Position numbers and translations under genes: made by a program
Shown: positions 28,159-42,915 of the stretch, piece after piece
How positions within the stretch are numbered: the stretch's first letter is position 1
Layout: every line of letters begins with the position of its first letter
The notes under the pieces: generated by a model
Told to the model about the DNA's origin: nothing
What the model saw: the letters and a program-made list of their open reading frames with translations, nothing else
Databases searched by the model: none
Assembly: GCF_946886895.1 (NCBI RefSeq)
Contig: NZ_CAMPJO010000015.1
Location: forward strand, 17,967 to 81,966
Direction: 5' to 3'
Length of the DNA stretch: 64,000 nucleotides
Origin: an uncultured Marinobacter sp.
GTDB taxonomy: Bacteria; Pseudomonadota; Gammaproteobacteria; Pseudomonadales; Oleiphilaceae

Positions 28159-29268
28159 CTAGCCTTGTTGCTTGTTATGTTGGCTGAGGCTCATGTCCTC
28201 AAGCTCAAAAATATCGTTTAACAGGGTCGTCGCATACTGGCCCGGAGCCAGGGCGAACGATAACTGCAACCGGGAATCCTCCAGCCAGTGCCATTGCAGG
28301 TTCCGGGCGCGGGCAACCAGCGGCCGGCGCTCGGGTTTCATCCGGGTTGTAGCGAATAGCGCCTCCAGTTCGGGCGTTGCTGCCACCACCCCGCGCTCCA
28401 GTGTACCAAGCTCGCCATCCGCCAGGGTGCCGCCATCGCCCCAAAGAGGGCCGCTGGTCAATACATCGTCTCCGGCCTCCGCGGGCTCACCGTCGAGGCA
28501 ACTCCGCCAGGAGCCACCCACCACTCGCGCCGCCAACACCTCGTTGAACAGCCAGGACCGTGCCGCCGAAAAGTACAATACGTCTTTAGCGGCACCGCTG
28601 CCAGCCCGACCCCTGCCCTTTTTGCCCCGACGGTTCAGTGTTGACGGATCAATGGCGAGTGCCTTGTCGAGATTGGCACCGCCTGTGCCAAACCGCTGCG
28701 GGCCAAAGTAGTTTGGTGCACCGAAAGCCCGCAGGCGCTCAAGCGCCTGATCTATGGCCTGCCGTTCGCCACAAACCTCACGTAACACAATAACAAACCG
28801 GTTGCCCTCGTGGTCACCTCGTCGCAGCTTGCGGGCCAGACGGCACACCGACAGCACCGGCCACTGCTCCGAGACCTGGGCCGTGAGCGCGGTGTCTTCA
28901 GCCATGCCTCCAGGCCGGTAAAGACTGAACCACTGGCGGGTAACCGCATGCCGGTCCTTGAGACCGCAGAAGCCGACATCGAACGGTCGGCATCCGGCGA
29001 GCCGGGCAAGCTCCCGGGCGACGTACTCGGTGTTGTCACCCCGTTTTTCGAGCCGAAGACACAGGTGCTCGCCACTGCCCGGCACGACCGCTGTCCCGGA
29101 CGGCTCTGAGCACTCCAACTGCTCCGGCTGCTCGTCCACCAGGAAATCGTCGGCTGTGCACTTGAGCCGGGCCCGGGCCACGCGCCCACCCGCGGATGTC
29201 GGCCAGTCGAGACGCCAGCGCGCTTCCTGCTCCGGCCGGCTCAAGAGGCCACCGGTTCCAGGAGACAC
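28159..29268 (-). CDS. truD: tRNA pseudouridine(13) synthase TruD
   Basis: Makes pseudouridine 13 in tRNA-Glu. Catalytic motif [14 protein letters not shown] is present (the Asp is the nucleophile), and [16 protein letters not shown] and [15 protein letters not shown] are the other TruD blocks. The GTG at 29268 overlaps ispF by 28 bases and has a short AGG before it. A TTG at 29244, giving a TTGA overlap with the ispF stop, is a reasonable alternative eight codons later. Length is 369 residues, slightly above the E. coli protein. Confidence 0.93.
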   Translation of the reverse strand: MSPGTGGLLSRPEQEARWRLDWPTSAGGRVARARLKCTADDFLVDEQPEQLECSEPSGTAVVPGSGEHLCLRLEKRGDNTEYVARELARLAGCRPFDVGFCGLKDRHAVTRQWFSLYRPGGMAEDTALTAQVSEQWPVLSVCRLARKLRRGDHEGNRFVIVLREVCGERQAIDQALERLRAFGAPNYFGPQRFGTGGANLDKALAIDPSTLNRRGKKGRGRAGSGAAKDVLYFSAARSWLFNEVLAARVVGGSWRSCLDGEPAEAGDDVLTSGPLWGDGGTLADGELGTLERGVVAATPELEALFATTRMKPERRPLVARARNLQWHWLEDSRLQLSFALAPGQYATTLLNDIFELEDMSLSQHNKQQG

Positions 29269-29720
29269 AAGGCCTGGCAGGCAATACCCTCGCCTCGCCC
29301 GGTAAATCCGAGTTTTTCGGTGGTGGTTGCCTTAACGCTGACACGACTGGCGGGAACGCCCAGGTCTTGCGCAATATTCAACCGGATCGGCTCTATATGG
29401 GGCGCCATTTTCGGCGCCTGTGCAATCACCGTGGTGTCTACGTTGACGACCTGGTAGCCCTCCTCGCGCACCCGGGCGACAACCCGTCTGAGCAGATCAC
29501 GGCTGTCGGCACCGGCCCATTCCTCACGGGTATCCGGAAACAGATGGCCTATATCGCCCAGCGCAACCGCGCCCAGAAGCGCATCGGCCAGGGCATGCAG
29601 TAACACATCCCCATCCGAATGAGCTTTCAGCCCATGAGTATGGGGAATACGGACGCCACCCAGAATGACCGAATCGCCCCCGCAAAATGCGTGAACATCG
29701 AAACCCTGACCAATACGCAT
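29241..29720 (-). CDS. ispF: 2-C-methyl-D-erythritol 2,4-cyclodiphosphate synthase
   Basis: Fifth step of the MEP isoprenoid pathway. The 159 residues begin [12 protein letters not shown], in which D8 and H10 bind zinc; [20 protein letters not shown] gives the third ligand region, and the end is [23 protein letters not shown] 29720 is the family start; the frame upstream is unrelated. ispD precedes it by 16 bp and truD follows, so the isoprenoid pair is embedded in the surE operon. Confidence 0.97.
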   Translation of the reverse strand: MRIGQGFDVHAFCGGDSVILGGVRIPHTHGLKAHSDGDVLLHALADALLGAVALGDIGHLFPDTREEWAGADSRDLLRRVVARVREEGYQVVNVDTTVIAQAPKMAPHIEPIRLNIAQDLGVPASRVSVKATTTEKLGFTGRGEGIACQALCLLEPVAS

Positions 29721-29736
29721 ACACACTCCGGGTAAA

Positions 29737-30438
29737 TCAGACCTGACCGAGAATGAACCCGGCAAGAGCCAGGTCCGCAGGTACGGTGATTTTGAGATTG
29801 TCTGGCCGCCCCTCAACCAGTACCGGCATCTTACCGGAAAATTCCAGGGCCGAGGACTCATCCGTTACCCGCCTACCCTCCGAGATGGCTGTCTCAAGGG
29901 CATTCATCAGCAGGGAATACCGGAACATCTGAGGCGTAAGCGCTCGCCAGAGCTGACTGCGGTCCGTGGTTTCGATGACTTCAGGCAACGGCCCGGGGCC
30001 GGCCTTTTTAAGGGTGTCTGCCACGGGGGTGGCGAGCAGGCCACCTACCGGGTGGTGTTGCACGCGGGCCACCAGGTTTTCCAGGTCGCTGGCCCTCAGG
30101 CAGGGGCGCGCGGCATCGTGAACCAGCACCCAGTCATCGCTTCGCACGTCGCCGGCCAGAGCCTGCAGGGCAGCGAGCACGGAATCCGCACGCTCCACCC
30201 CACCCGTACAGGTGCGGATACGTGGGTCCCGGCTGGCCTCGGTATCCGGCCACCACTGATCAACAGCACTCAATGGCACCATACAGCCGGCAAACCGTCC
30301 GGACGCCAACAGGCGTGACAGGGTGATGTCGAGGACACACCGGCCAGCAATCTTCAGGTACTGCTTGGGACACTCGGCCTGCATTCGCTGGCCGATACCG
30401 GCGGCGGGAACGATCAGCCAGAAACGGGGCTCAGACAT
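29737..30438 (-). CDS. ispD: 2-C-methyl-D-erythritol 4-phosphate cytidylyltransferase
   Basis: Couples CTP to MEP in the MEP pathway. Sequence begins [14 protein letters not shown], the CTP-binding loop; [26 protein letters not shown] and [10 protein letters not shown] are further family blocks, and the C-terminus has [18 protein letters not shown]. Length 233 is normal. It lies between ftsB and ispF on the same strand with short gaps. Confidence 0.96.
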   Translation of the reverse strand: MSEPRFWLIVPAAGIGQRMQAECPKQYLKIAGRCVLDITLSRLLASGRFAGCMVPLSAVDQWWPDTEASRDPRIRTCTGGVERADSVLAALQALAGDVRSDDWVLVHDAARPCLRASDLENLVARVQHHPVGGLLATPVADTLKKAGPGPLPEVIETTDRSQLWRALTPQMFRYSLLMNALETAISEGRRVTDESSALEFSGKMPVLVEGRPDNLKITVPADLALAGFILGQV

Positions 30439-30449
30439 TGGGGAAACTA

Positions 30450-30722
30450 TCAGTTTTCAACCACGAGAAAGAAAGTTTCATCCTCCCGGATCAACCCGAG
30501 ATTCATTCGGGCACGCTCCTCAACCGCACCCTTCTGGTTGCGAAGATTTCGCACTTCCGCGTACAGGCGTTCGTTGCGAACCGCCAGTTCAGCGTTTTCA
30601 TCCCGCTGCTCGGTGATGGACTGCTGCAGCGCCCAGACCTGCGCAAAACTGCCCTCGCCGACCCACAAGCGTACCTGCAGCAGCAATATAAGCACAATCA
30701 TGAGAGCCCAGAGCAACTTCAT
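30450..30722 (-). CDS. ftsB: Cell division protein FtsB
   Basis: Small bitopic divisome protein (90 residues) that pairs with FtsL and FtsQ. One N-terminal membrane helix (about residues 3-18, WALMIVLILLLQVRLW) is followed by WVGEGSFAQVWALQQSI and a leucine-zipper-like coiled coil, then GAVEERARMNLGLIREDETFF, the conserved FtsB tail. It sits between eno and ispD, its usual place in gammaproteobacteria. Confidence 0.95.
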   Translation of the reverse strand: MKLLWALMIVLILLLQVRLWVGEGSFAQVWALQQSITEQRDENAELAVRNERLYAEVRNLRNQKGAVEERARMNLGLIREDETFFLVVEN

Positions 30723-30824
30723 TGCCGATTCCGTTCAAACAGTAGCCGATCAAAAATTCAACGTTGGACGTTAAGTATAGACGTTAGAGTAGATTAACAA
30801 CAAATTCTTCTAACTGATTGTGCA

Positions 30825-30869
30825 AAAAGGCCATCGTGACTGAATTTTCATTCAAAACACGATGGCCTT
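30825..30869 (-). terminator. Intrinsic terminator downstream of eno
   Basis: Twelve-base arms (30827-30838 and 30858-30869, AAGGCCATCGTG) enclose a 19-base loop; on the minus strand the stem ends in TTTTTG. It lies about 55 bases after the eno stop and separates eno from ftsB. Confidence 0.8.
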
Positions 30870-30924
30870 AACATTTTGTTACCCCAGGCGATCGGAATCA
30901 GGGGTTAACGGGAGGTCCCGGCAC

Positions 30925-32247
<1,323 letters not shown>

Positions 32248-32277
32248 CTAGAAGGTTATGACTTATAGTTCAATCGA

Positions 32278-32391
32278 GAGTAGGCGGGGTATGGCTTCAC
32301 GAAACTGTGCGGAGCCATGGATGGCGGAGCCCAAGCGTCACAGGGATGTGCCGCAAGGAGCGTGTTTCGTGAAGCCATACCTCGCCTGCTC
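32278..32391 (+). ncRNA. Candidate TwoAYGGAY-like structured RNA element, copy 2
   Basis: Arms 32278-32305 and 32364-32391 pair over 28 positions, 26 as Watson-Crick pairs. The two remaining positions become U-G and G-U pairs if the plus strand is the RNA, but A-C mismatches if the minus strand is. The plus strand also shows the loops: GCC-AUGGAU-GGC (32314-32325) and CAC-AGGGAU-GUG (32339-32350), the second departing from AYGGAY at one base. Distances from arm to loop 1 (11 bases) and loop 1 to loop 2 (19) are almost the same as in the copy near 12.9 kb (11 and 18), while the arm sequences are unrelated. The plus orientation is antisense to eno and kdsA, so it would need its own promoter. 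Confidence 0.6.
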
Positions 32392-32427
32392 GCTCCCCCC
32401 AAGCAAAACAGAAACAAACATCGCCAA

Positions 32428-34946
<2,519 letters not shown>

Positions 34947-34991
34947 TCATCTCAAGATGGGACGCCAGACTACCAGAAAGCCGCCCCTGAC

Positions 34992-36335
34992 TCAATCACA
35001 ATCCCGCTCCACAACGATGCGCCAGCCGGCGGCTGGGGCCTCCCCACAGTATTTGCCGGAAAGCCACAAATCGCCAACAGCAATGAGTTCGCCATTGCCT
35101 TCCGGCCCCTCGAAAACCAGCGGCATCCGGGCTCTTTCCCAGGTTGGTACCCGCTGCTCCTGCAGCCATTTTTTCAAGGGCCTGGAGGGTCCGTCAGGGC
35201 GTGGCCGAATGCGCTCGCCCCCCTGCCTCGTAGATATTCGTATTGGTGGCGCACTGCCGACCGGGTTAGCGACCGCGTGCAGCGTCAAGCGCCAACGGCC
35301 GACAGTCACTGTTTGCCCCGGCAGTAACGACTGCGGCGCCACCTCCTCCGCACACGAATCCGGTACCAGATAGATCCAGCCGTGGAATCGACGCAGGGAA
35401 TAGCCATCGCCGCGACATTCCGGCTCACAGTCCGGAGCCGACAACAGCAAATCGTTGAGCACCTGGCTCCAGTCTGCCACCGCCGGAAACCGATAACCGG
35501 CCCGGGTAATCCACCAGTGCAGCAGGTTTTTCTGTTCCACGGGGCTCAAGCCGAGCATTTGCGCCACCCGCAACCGGCCTTCGCCACCGGCAACCGAGGC
35601 GTAGTGTATCTGCGCCAGCGCGGCCGCCAGTTCCTGTTGTTCGCCACAGGCCCGGGCACTGTGGCCAAGACGCTTGATCAGGGAAGGCCAGCGGGATTTG
35701 AGCAGCGGCATAACCGAATGACGCAAAAAATTCCGGTCATGAGCCTGGTCGCTGTTGCTCGGATCTTCAACCCACTGGAGCCCTGCCTGCTCTGCCCAGC
35801 TCTGGAGTTGTTGACGGTTGAAGGCCAGCAGGGGCCGGTGTAACTGCCCAGCCCCCAGCTTACGGGTAGACGGCATGCCCGCCAGCCCAGCGACACCACT
35901 GCCGCGCAACAGACGAAACAGCACCGTCTCGGCCTGATCGTCGCCGTGATGGGCCATCAACAGCAAATCACCGGGGGCGAGCAGACGCTCGAATTCACGA
36001 TAGCGGGCCTCGCGAGCAGCGCCTTCGACGCCGGCACCGTCACCAACCGGAACGGTCACCCGCCGGACCTGCAGCGGGACACCCAGGGCCTGGCATCGGG
36101 ACTCACAGAAGGTTTCTGTCTCCCCGGCGTTGGGCTGAAGCTGATGATTCACATGTATGGCATTCACAGCACCCGGCCGGGGATAGCAGTAAACGCAGAG
36201 ATGCAGCAGCAAAGTGGAATCCAGGCCGCCGCTGAGGGCGACCCAGAGTCTTTCGTGATCAGGCAGCGCCCTGACCGGGGCACACACGGCCTCTGGCCAG
36301 GCAAAACCGGCCCCCGGGCTAGCGCCCGGTGTCAT
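34992..36335 (-). CDS. tilS: tRNA(Ile)-lysidine synthase
   Basis: Modifies C34 of tRNA-Ile(CAU) to lysidine so that it reads AUA. The PP-loop SGGLDS is at 35-40, and [23 protein letters not shown] and [19 protein letters not shown] are the other N-terminal motifs. The C-terminal recognition domains occupy about residues 230-447. Its predicted start overlaps the end of accA by 17 bases and lacks a clear ribosome site, so translation may rely on coupling. Confidence 0.93.
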   Translation of the reverse strand: MTPGASPGAGFAWPEAVCAPVRALPDHERLWVALSGGLDSTLLLHLCVYCYPRPGAVNAIHVNHQLQPNAGETETFCESRCQALGVPLQVRRVTVPVGDGAGVEGAAREARYREFERLLAPGDLLLMAHHGDDQAETVLFRLLRGSGVAGLAGMPSTRKLGAGQLHRPLLAFNRQQLQSWAEQAGLQWVEDPSNSDQAHDRNFLRHSVMPLLKSRWPSLIKRLGHSARACGEQQELAAALAQIHYASVAGGEGRLRVAQMLGLSPVEQKNLLHWWITRAGYRFPAVADWSQVLNDLLLSAPDCEPECRGDGYSLRRFHGWIYLVPDSCAEEVAPQSLLPGQTVTVGRWRLTLHAVANPVGSAPPIRISTRQGGERIRPRPDGPSRPLKKWLQEQRVPTWERARMPLVFEGPEGNGELIAVGDLWLSGKYCGEAPAAGWRIVVERDCD

Positions 36336-37272
36336 ATCGGGTCAGTCGCTCGTAGCGACGGGATACCAGCTCGTCCACCGGCAAACGGCTCAACTCGGCC
36401 ACACCCCTGGCCAGGATTTCATGCAGCGATTTCGCCATCTTCTGCGGGTTGCGATGGGCGCCTCCGAGCGGCTCCTGAATCACGTTGTCGGCCAGCCCGA
36501 GCGCCTTGAGCCGGTCAGCGGTCACCCCCATGGCCTCCGCTGCCTGGGCGGCGTATTCGGCACTTTTCCAAAGAATGGAGGCACAGCCCTCCGGCGAAAT
36601 CACCGCGTAGGTGGAATACTGCAGCATGTTCAGTTGATCACAGACGCCAATCGCCAGTGCGCCACCAGACCCCCCTTCACCAATCACGGTAGAGATAATC
36701 GGCGTCTTGAGGCGGGACATGACGGCCAGGTTGAAGGCAATGGCCTCACTCTGGCCACGCTCTTCTGCACCAATGCCGGGATAGGCGCCCGGGGTATCGA
36801 TAAAGGTCAGTATGGGCATACTGAAACGTTCCGCCATTTCCATCAGGCGAAGCGCCTTGCGGTAGCCTTCAGGCCGGGGCATACCAAAATTACGCTTGAC
36901 CTTGTCACGAATCTCGCGCCCTTTCTGGTGACCAATCACCATCACCGGCTTGTCGTCCAGGCGCGCGGTGCCGCCCACAATGGCGTGATCGTCGGCGTAG
37001 CGACGATCACCGTGCAGCTCGTCGAAATCCTCAAACACCGACTCGATGTAGTCCAGGGTGTAGGGCCGGCGCGGGTGCCTTGCCAGCCGGGCCACATCCC
37101 AGGGCTGGAGGTCGGAGAAAATACTCTCCGTGAGACTGACGCTTTTCTTCTTCAGCCGGGTGATTTCGTCGGAGATGTTGATGTCTGTGTCGTTACCCAC
37201 CATGCGAAGCTCCTCGATCTTGGCTTCGAGGTCGGCAATGGGCTGTTCAAAATCCAGATAGTTAGGGTTCAT
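36319..37272 (-). CDS. accA: Acetyl-CoA carboxylase carboxyltransferase subunit alpha
   Basis: Alpha half of the carboxyltransferase that makes malonyl-CoA with AccD. The 317 residues begin [20 protein letters not shown] and contain [19 protein letters not shown]-like [62 protein letters not shown] and [15 protein letters not shown], which form the CoA pocket and oxyanion loops. It lies directly downstream of dnaE, as in most gammaproteobacteria. Confidence 0.97.
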   Translation of the reverse strand: MNPNYLDFEQPIADLEAKIEELRMVGNDTDINISDEITRLKKKSVSLTESIFSDLQPWDVARLARHPRRPYTLDYIESVFEDFDELHGDRRYADDHAIVGGTARLDDKPVMVIGHQKGREIRDKVKRNFGMPRPEGYRKALRLMEMAERFSMPILTFIDTPGAYPGIGAEERGQSEAIAFNLAVMSRLKTPIISTVIGEGGSGGALAIGVCDQLNMLQYSTYAVISPEGCASILWKSAEYAAQAAEAMGVTADRLKALGLADNVIQEPLGGAHRNPQKMAKSLHEILARGVAELSRLPVDELVSRRYERLTRYDTGR

Positions 37273-37414
37273 GATGATCCGTCATTTTTTGCCAGGCGGG
37301 ACAGCGCTCCGCCAAACCAGAATTTGGGACAAAGATAGCAGCGCCCGGTCAGTGGCTAAAGCGGACATTGGTATGAGTCCGCAATCTGACTAATTTTTAA
37401 TTTTCCTGAGTGAC

Positions 37415-40400
37415 TCAATCATAGACCAGTTCAACGAACTGGTCTCCCACCAGGTACCGGAGTTCCAGTAGCAGGTTGTCATCCGGCTGCACCCTCCAGG
37501 CGTCTCCCAGTTCAATGCGGGTGGTGGCCTCCGGGCTGCTGTATTCGATCCAGACTGGACTGCCTTCGCACCGGAAGGGCCGCAGGGTGGTGTCCAGCTT
37601 TTCAAGCAAGCCGTTGCGAAGCTGATCGGCATGCAGGTTAAGCTTCAGGCCCCGGCTGAACTGCTGCCGCGCCGTGGCCACATCCATCACCGAGCTGACC
37701 CGCATCTTCATCTGGCCGGAATAGTCATCGTGGCTAACCTGACCCTCCACCACAATCACCTGATCCGACTGCAGCAACTCCCGGTTCTCAAAAAACGCTT
37801 CAGAGAACAGCGTCGCCTCAATGCGGGCGCTACGGTCGTCCAGGGTAATAAAGCACATGGTGGAACCGGTGCGGGTTTTCATGGTGCGCTGGGCCACCAC
37901 CAGCCCGGCCACACGCTGCGGTGCTTTGTTGGGCTTCAGATCGGCAATGGACGACCGGACAAAACGACGCACTTCCTTTTCATATTCATCAAACGGATGA
38001 CCGGTCAGGTAAAGCCCCAGGGTATCCTTCTCGCCTTTGAGCCGCTGTTTTTCCGGCCACTCCCGGACACCGGCAACATCGGCGTAGGGATTGCCGCCCT
38101 CACCGGCTTCCAGCATCTCGCCAAACATGTCCGTCATGCCCACGGTTTCGTTGCGCGACTGCTGGTCGGCCTGCTGTACGGCCTTGTCGATGCTGGCCAT
38201 CAGCTGGGCCCGGCCGGCACCCAGTTTGTCCATGGCACCGGAGCGAATCAGAGCCTCCATGGCACGTTTGTTAACCTTTTTCAGATCCACCCGACGGCAG
38301 AAGTCGAAAATATCCTGATAGGGTTCTCCGTTACCTCGCCCCTCGACAATACTCTGGATCGGCCCCTCTCCCAGGCCCTTGATGGCACCCAGGCCATACA
38401 CGATCTGGCCGTCGTCGTTCACGGTGAACGTGAACTCGGACCGGCTGACATCCGGCACCAGCAGGTCGAGCTTCATGTTGCGGCATTCTTCGACGAGCGT
38501 GACCACCTTGTCGGTGTTCTGCATATCCGCCGTCAGCACCGCCGCCATGAATTCCGCCGGATAGTGGGCTTTCAGCCACAGGGTCTGATAGGACACCAGC
38601 GCGTAGGCCGCGGAATGCGATTTATTGAAACCGTAGCCGGCGAACTTTTCCACCAGGTCAAAGATGTTTTCCGCCAGGGTCTTGTTGATGCCGTTGGTCT
38701 CGCAACCATCCAGGAAGAACTGTTTCTGTTTGGCCATCTCCTCGGGCTTTTTCTTACCCATGGCCCGGCGGAGCATGTCCGCGTTGCCAAGGGTGTAGCC
38801 GGCCATTACCTGGGCGATCTGCATGACCTGCTCCTGGTAAAGGATAACCCCGTATGTGGGCTCAAGAACCGGTTTCAGGCCGTCATACTGATAGTCCGGG
38901 TGCGGGAACGACATGGGCTGGCGCCCGTGCTTCCGATCGATGAAGTCGTCCACCATGCCGGATTGCAGTGGCCCAGGGCGGAACAGCGCCACCAGGGCGA
39001 TCATGTCTTCCAGGGAGTCCGGTTGCAGGCGGCGGATCAGATCCTTCATGCCCCGGGATTCCAACTGGAACACCGCGGTGGTTTCCGCCTTCTTGAGCAT
39101 GTCGAACGACGGCACGTCGTCCAGCGGAATCTCATTGATGTCCAGGGGCGCCAGGCCACGCTTCTCCCGGCGCGGGTTGATCATCTTCAGCGCCCAGTCA
39201 ATGATCGTCAGCGTGCGCAGCCCGAGAAAGTCAAACTTCACCAGGCCGGCGTCTTCCACGTCGCCCTTGTCGAACTGGGTGACCAGGCTGCCGCCCTCGT
39301 CGTCGCAGTACAGCGGTGAAAAATCGGTAATCTTGGTGGGCGCGATCACCACACCCCCGGCGTGCTTGCCGGCGTTACGGCAAACGCCTTCCAGCTTCAG
39401 GGCCATCTCCCAGATTTCCTGGGCTTCCTCGTCCTGATCCAGAAAATCCTTGAGCTGGGGCTCCTGAATCAGGGCCTTTTCAAGGGTCATGCCTGGCTCG
39501 AACGGAATCATCTTGGACAGCTTGTCCGCCAGCCCATAGGACTTACCCTGAACCCGGGCAACGTCCCGCACTACCGCTTTCGCCGCCATGGTACCGAAGG
39601 TGATGATCTGGGATACCGCCTCCCGACCGTACTTCTCAGCCACGTAGGCAATCACCCGATCCCGGCCTTCCATACAGAAGTCAACGTCAAAGTCGGGCAT
39701 GGACACCCGTTCGGGGTTCAGGAACCGCTCGAACAGCAAGTCATATTCCAGGGGGTCCAGGTCGGTGATCAACTGGGCATAGGCCACCAGGGAGCCGGCA
39801 CCGGAGCCCCGGCCCGGCCCTACCGGCACGCCATTGTTCTTGGCCCACTTGATGAAGTCCATCACGATGAGGAAGTAGCCCGGGAAGCCCATCTGAATGA
39901 TGATATCCAGCTCGAAGTTCAGCCGCTTGTAGTAAGCCTCACGCTTGGCGTTGTACTCGGGGTCGTCCTTGCTCAACGTCTTGGCCAGTCGTTCTTCCAG
40001 CCCTTCTTCCGAAACCTTCCGGAAGTAATCATTCATCGTCATCCCGTCCGGGATCGGGTAATTCGGCAGAAAGTACTCGCCCATACGGACGGTCACCGAG
40101 CAGCGACGGGCAATTTCAACGGTATTTTCGATGGCTTCCGGGATATCACTGAACAGCTCGATCATGTCGTCGGCGCTGCGCAGATACTGCTGATCGCTGA
40201 ACCGGCGATCCCGTCGCGGATCATCCAGAGTGCGGCTTTCACCGATACAGACACGGGCCTCATGGGCTTCGAAATCGTCAGCGTCCAGAAAGTGAACGTC
40301 GTTGGTGGCCACCACCGGCAACGCCAGTTGCTCTGCCAGCCCCACACTCAGGTGCAGGCAGTCTTCGTCGCCGGCACGGCCGGTTCTCTGCAGTTCCAGA

Positions 40401-40897
40401 TAGTAGGCATCAGGGTAGAGGCGGGCCCAGTAAGCCGCACGCTCCCGCGCCAGATCCGGCTTATCCGCCAGCAACGCCTTGCCGACATCCCCCAGCTTGC
40501 CACCCGACAGGGCAATCAGCCCGGCAGGCCGTGCCTCCAGCCACTGGCGTTGAATAATCGGCTTGCCAAAGCGCTGCCCCTCGGTATACCCCAAGGAGAT
40601 GACTTCGGTCAGATTCAGGTACCCGTCGTTGTCGCGGGCCAGCAATGTGAGCCGAAACGGGTTATCCGGTTCATCCGGGTTTTCCAGCCACAGGTCCGCG
40701 CCGATGATGGGCTTGACCCCCGCTCCCATGGCGGCTTTGTAAAACCGGACCAGCGAACACATGTTGGACTGTTCCGTGAGCCCGACGGCCGGCATGCCCA
40801 GCTCGGCAACCCGGTTGATCAACGGCTTGACCCGGACCAGGCCGTCTACCATGGAGTACTCAGAGTGGACACGAAGATGTACAAAAGTCTGCGGCAT
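37415..40897 (-). CDS. dnaE: DNA polymerase III subunit alpha
   Basis: Replicative polymerase, 1160 residues. An N-terminal PHP domain starts [18 protein letters not shown]. The polymerase active site [16 protein letters not shown] is at about residues 398-413 with [15 protein letters not shown] before it. A helix-hairpin-helix/tandem region follows ([18 protein letters not shown]), then an OB-fold ([17 protein letters not shown]) and a C-terminal tau-binding tail. The clamp-binding motif is expected near residue 920 (TDMFG). An AGGA lies upstream of the ATG. A 142 bp gap separates it from accA. Confidence 0.97.
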   Translation of the reverse strand: MPQTFVHLRVHSEYSMVDGLVRVKPLINRVAELGMPAVGLTEQSNMCSLVRFYKAAMGAGVKPIIGADLWLENPDEPDNPFRLTLLARDNDGYLNLTEVISLGYTEGQRFGKPIIQRQWLEARPAGLIALSGGKLGDVGKALLADKPDLARERAAYWARLYPDAYYLELQRTGRAGDEDCLHLSVGLAEQLALPVVATNDVHFLDADDFEAHEARVCIGESRTLDDPRRDRRFSDQQYLRSADDMIELFSDIPEAIENTVEIARRCSVTVRMGEYFLPNYPIPDGMTMNDYFRKVSEEGLEERLAKTLSKDDPEYNAKREAYYKRLNFELDIIIQMGFPGYFLIVMDFIKWAKNNGVPVGPGRGSGAGSLVAYAQLITDLDPLEYDLLFERFLNPERVSMPDFDVDFCMEGRDRVIAYVAEKYGREAVSQIITFGTMAAKAVVRDVARVQGKSYGLADKLSKMIPFEPGMTLEKALIQEPQLKDFLDQDEEAQEIWEMALKLEGVCRNAGKHAGGVVIAPTKITDFSPLYCDDEGGSLVTQFDKGDVEDAGLVKFDFLGLRTLTIIDWALKMINPRREKRGLAPLDINEIPLDDVPSFDMLKKAETTAVFQLESRGMKDLIRRLQPDSLEDMIALVALFRPGPLQSGMVDDFIDRKHGRQPMSFPHPDYQYDGLKPVLEPTYGVILYQEQVMQIAQVMAGYTLGNADMLRRAMGKKKPEEMAKQKQFFLDGCETNGINKTLAENIFDLVEKFAGYGFNKSHSAAYALVSYQTLWLKAHYPAEFMAAVLTADMQNTDKVVTLVEECRNMKLDLLVPDVSRSEFTFTVNDDGQIVYGLGAIKGLGEGPIQSIVEGRGNGEPYQDIFDFCRRVDLKKVNKRAMEALIRSGAMDKLGAGRAQLMASIDKAVQQADQQSRNETVGMTDMFGEMLEAGEGGNPYADVAGVREWPEKQRLKGEKDTLGLYLTGHPFDEYEKEVRRFVRSSIADLKPNKAPQRVAGLVVAQRTMKTRTGSTMCFITLDDRSARIEATLFSEAFFENRELLQSDQVIVVEGQVSHDDYSGQMKMRVSSVMDVATARQQFSRGLKLNLHADQLRNGLLEKLDTTLRPFRCEGSPVWIEYSSPEATTRIELGDAWRVQPDDNLLLELRYLVGDQFVELVYD

Positions 40898-40946
40898 AGC
40901 GTCAGGTCATTCCTGCTTGTTCAAACGGTTGGGGCATCGTCGGCAC

Positions 40947-41414
40947 TCAACGGCTGATCAGTGCCCGGATACCGGTTTCAGTCTGCGCACCAAAACGGGC
41001 CTCGAGCAAATCCCCGCCTGGATTAACAACAAACGTGGCCGGCAGGCCAACGGGCAACGCCCAACCCAGTGCCGGTCCCGGGTCCTCCGCCAGCAAGGTG
41101 AACTCTATGCCCATCCGCTCACCAAGGCGCACCAGGGCTTCGCCCTCAACACCATCAAAATTGACACCCAGGACGGTTATATTCGGGGCTTTATCCAGCT
41201 CATTCAGTTCCGGGATTTCCTCAAGGCACGGCTTACACCATTCCGCCCAGTAATTCACCAGCACCCACCGGCCGCGCAAATTGTCCCAGGCCAGATTGGG
41301 CCCCTCGGCACGCTCAAACTCCTGTTTCTGGCAGCCCGTGAGCACCGTTGCCATAATGCACAGAAGCGCAAGGCCTGACCACAGGCGAACGCGTCGGGTT
41401 GCGGGGTACTGCAC
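40947..41414 (-). CDS. TlpA/ResA-like thioredoxin-fold lipoprotein
   Basis: Envelope thioredoxin-fold protein, 155 residues, probably reducing disulfides or supporting redox maturation outside the cytoplasm. A lipobox (TVLTGC) follows a hydrophobic segment, so a lipid anchor is likely. The active site is WAEWCKPCLEEIPEL, and the cis-proline region is GLPATFVVNPGG. The GTG at 41414 is chosen because AGGAGG lies seven bases upstream; the longer frame to 41447 would put that site inside the gene. It is divergent from the arsC-like gene. Confidence 0.85.
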   Translation of the reverse strand: MQYPATRRVRLWSGLALLCIMATVLTGCQKQEFERAEGPNLAWDNLRGRWVLVNYWAEWCKPCLEEIPELNELDKAPNITVLGVNFDGVEGEALVRLGERMGIEFTLLAEDPGPALGWALPVGLPATFVVNPGGDLLEARFGAQTETGIRALISR

Positions 41415-41483
41415 TGGGTATCCTCCTGTTAGACTACGGCCACACACTATCTGCGATACCCCTTCAGAGAATCAGACCAGAAG

Positions 41484-41837
41484 ATGACAGAACCAACCCG
41501 GATTTTCCACAACCCGCGCTGTTCCAAATCGCGTCAAGCCCTTGAACTGCTTATGGAACGAGGCATCGAACCGGACATTATACGCTACCTCGAAGCGCCA
41601 CCGACAGAACGGGAGCTCGACGATATCCTGACGGCCCTGGCCTGCGAACCCCGGGCGCTGATGCGCACGAAAGAGAAAGAGTATAAAGAACTCGGGCTGG
41701 ATAATCCCGGTTTGAGTCGGAATCAACTTATTGCCGCCATGGTGGCCAACCCGAAACTGATTGAGCGACCGATTGTCATCGCCAACGGCAGGGCGGTCCT
41801 GGGTCGTCCGCCGGAACAGATACTGACTATTCTGTGA
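41484..41837 (+). CDS. arsC: ArsC/YfgD-type arsenate reductase family protein
   Basis: A 117-residue glutaredoxin-linked arsenate reductase-family protein. The catalytic cysteine C13 sits in FHNPRCSKSRQAL, followed by YLEAPPTERELDDIL, the RALMRTKEKEYKELGL motif and ERPIVIANGRAVLGRPPE, which contains arginines used for substrate binding. No other ars genes are near, so a role in arsenic resistance is not shown; housekeeping YfgD-like proteins look the same. Overlaps the first possible start of wrbA by four bases. Confidence 0.85.
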   Translation: MTEPTRIFHNPRCSKSRQALELLMERGIEPDIIRYLEAPPTERELDDILTALACEPRALMRTKEKEYKELGLDNPGLSRNQLIAAMVANPKLIERPIVIANGRAVLGRPPEQILTIL

Positions 41838-41866
41838 GTCTCAAACTCCAAAAGGACGAACGCCGG

Positions 41867-42472
41867 ATGCCAGAGCAAGAGCCCTACGTACTGATCGTAT
41901 ATTACAGCCGCAACGGGCAAACAGCCGAACTGGCCACCCAGATCAGCCGGGGCGTGGCCCGTGTCAGCGGCATCGAAGCCAGGATACGCTCGGTACCACC
42001 GGTGGCCGCTGAAACCACCCAGGCGCTTCCGCCAGTGCCGGAGGCGGGGGCACCCTACGCCAGTAAAGCCGAGCTGGCCCAGTGCTCGGCGCTGGCCATT
42101 GGCAGCCCCACTCGCTTTGGCAACATGGCGGCGCCGCTCAAGCATTTTCTGGACAGCACCGGAGATCTGTGGCTCAGTGGCGCCCTGGAGGGCAAGCCTG
42201 CGGGCGCATTCACGTCCACGGGCAGCCTTCATGGTGGCCAGGAAGCCACCCTGCTCACCATGATGGTGCCACTGCTGCACCACGGCATGGTGCTCTGCGG
42301 CCTGCCCTACTCCGACAAAAACCTCAGCGGCACGGAGACCGGCGGCACGCCTTACGGCCCCTCCCACTGGGCCGGTACCGGCGCACAGCAACCTCTGAGC
42401 AGCCATGAAAAAGCACTGTGCCAGGCCTTTGGCGAGCGGCTGGCAACCCTGGCGCTGAAGCTGGCGAACTGA
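41867..42472 (+). CDS. wrbA: WrbA-type NAD(P)H:quinone oxidoreductase
   Basis: Flavodoxin-fold FMN protein, 201 residues, that reduces quinones by two electrons. The phosphate-binding loop is YYSRNGQTAELA, the flavin ring contacts are GSPTRFGNMAAPLKHFLD and TSTGSLHGGQE, and GTETGGTPYGPSH is the WrbA-specific stretch. ATG 41867 gives the family start with AAGGA upstream. A GTG at 41834 overlapping arsC (GTGA) would add 11 residues and cannot be ruled out. Confidence 0.9.
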   Translation: MPEQEPYVLIVYYSRNGQTAELATQISRGVARVSGIEARIRSVPPVAAETTQALPPVPEAGAPYASKAELAQCSALAIGSPTRFGNMAAPLKHFLDSTGDLWLSGALEGKPAGAFTSTGSLHGGQEATLLTMMVPLLHHGMVLCGLPYSDKNLSGTETGGTPYGPSHWAGTGAQQPLSSHEKALCQAFGERLATLALKLAN

Positions 42473-42488
42473 CGCAACTGACCTCATC

Positions 42489-42884
42489 ATGGGGACCAAT
42501 ATTCACCGTTTCTGGACACTGACTATGCTCCACAACCCGAAAGCCCGGAACACCGCCAGGGCGACCATCGGTCTGTATCTGGCCGTACTGGCCACACTTC
42601 TGGTTACCACCTTTTATCCGACCCCGGTGGCGGGGGTATCCGTGGCCCTGATATTGTCGGTCAAGCTTATTCCTCTGCTTGCCTTTGCGGTCCCCGTGTT
42701 CCGGGGCCACAATCGCGGTTACATCTGGCTGGCCTTTGTGGTGATTTTCTATTTCACTGAGGCCGTGGTCTCGGCCTGGCTGAGTCAGGGCGCCGCGGCG
42801 CCCGTCATACTGACGGTGCTGACCTTCCTGCTGTTCACAGTGGCCCTCGTTCACCTCAAAGTGAACCGCCCTGTGGCACACTGA
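42489..42884 (+). CDS. DUF2069 membrane protein
   Basis: A 131-residue membrane protein of the DUF2069 family (function unknown) with about four hydrophobic helices: YLAVLATLLVTTFYP, ALILSVKLIPLLAFAVPVF, YIWLAFVVIFYFTEAVVSA and VILTVLTFLLFTVALV. It follows wrbA closely, as in many pseudomonads. An internal ATG at 42525 is an equally plausible start, since neither site has a good Shine-Dalgarno. Confidence 0.78.
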   Translation: MGTNIHRFWTLTMLHNPKARNTARATIGLYLAVLATLLVTTFYPTPVAGVSVALILSVKLIPLLAFAVPVFRGHNRGYIWLAFVVIFYFTEAVVSAWLSQGAAAPVILTVLTFLLFTVALVHLKVNRPVAH

Positions 42885-42915
42885 AACCCGAACGAATTCC
42901 GGGAAGCGTAACCCT

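Noticed and set aside
37631..40957. Two very long plus-strand open frames (562 and 531 codons) opposite dnaE
   Set aside because: dnaE is unambiguous on the minus strand; these are antisense shadows with no ribosome site or protein motifs.
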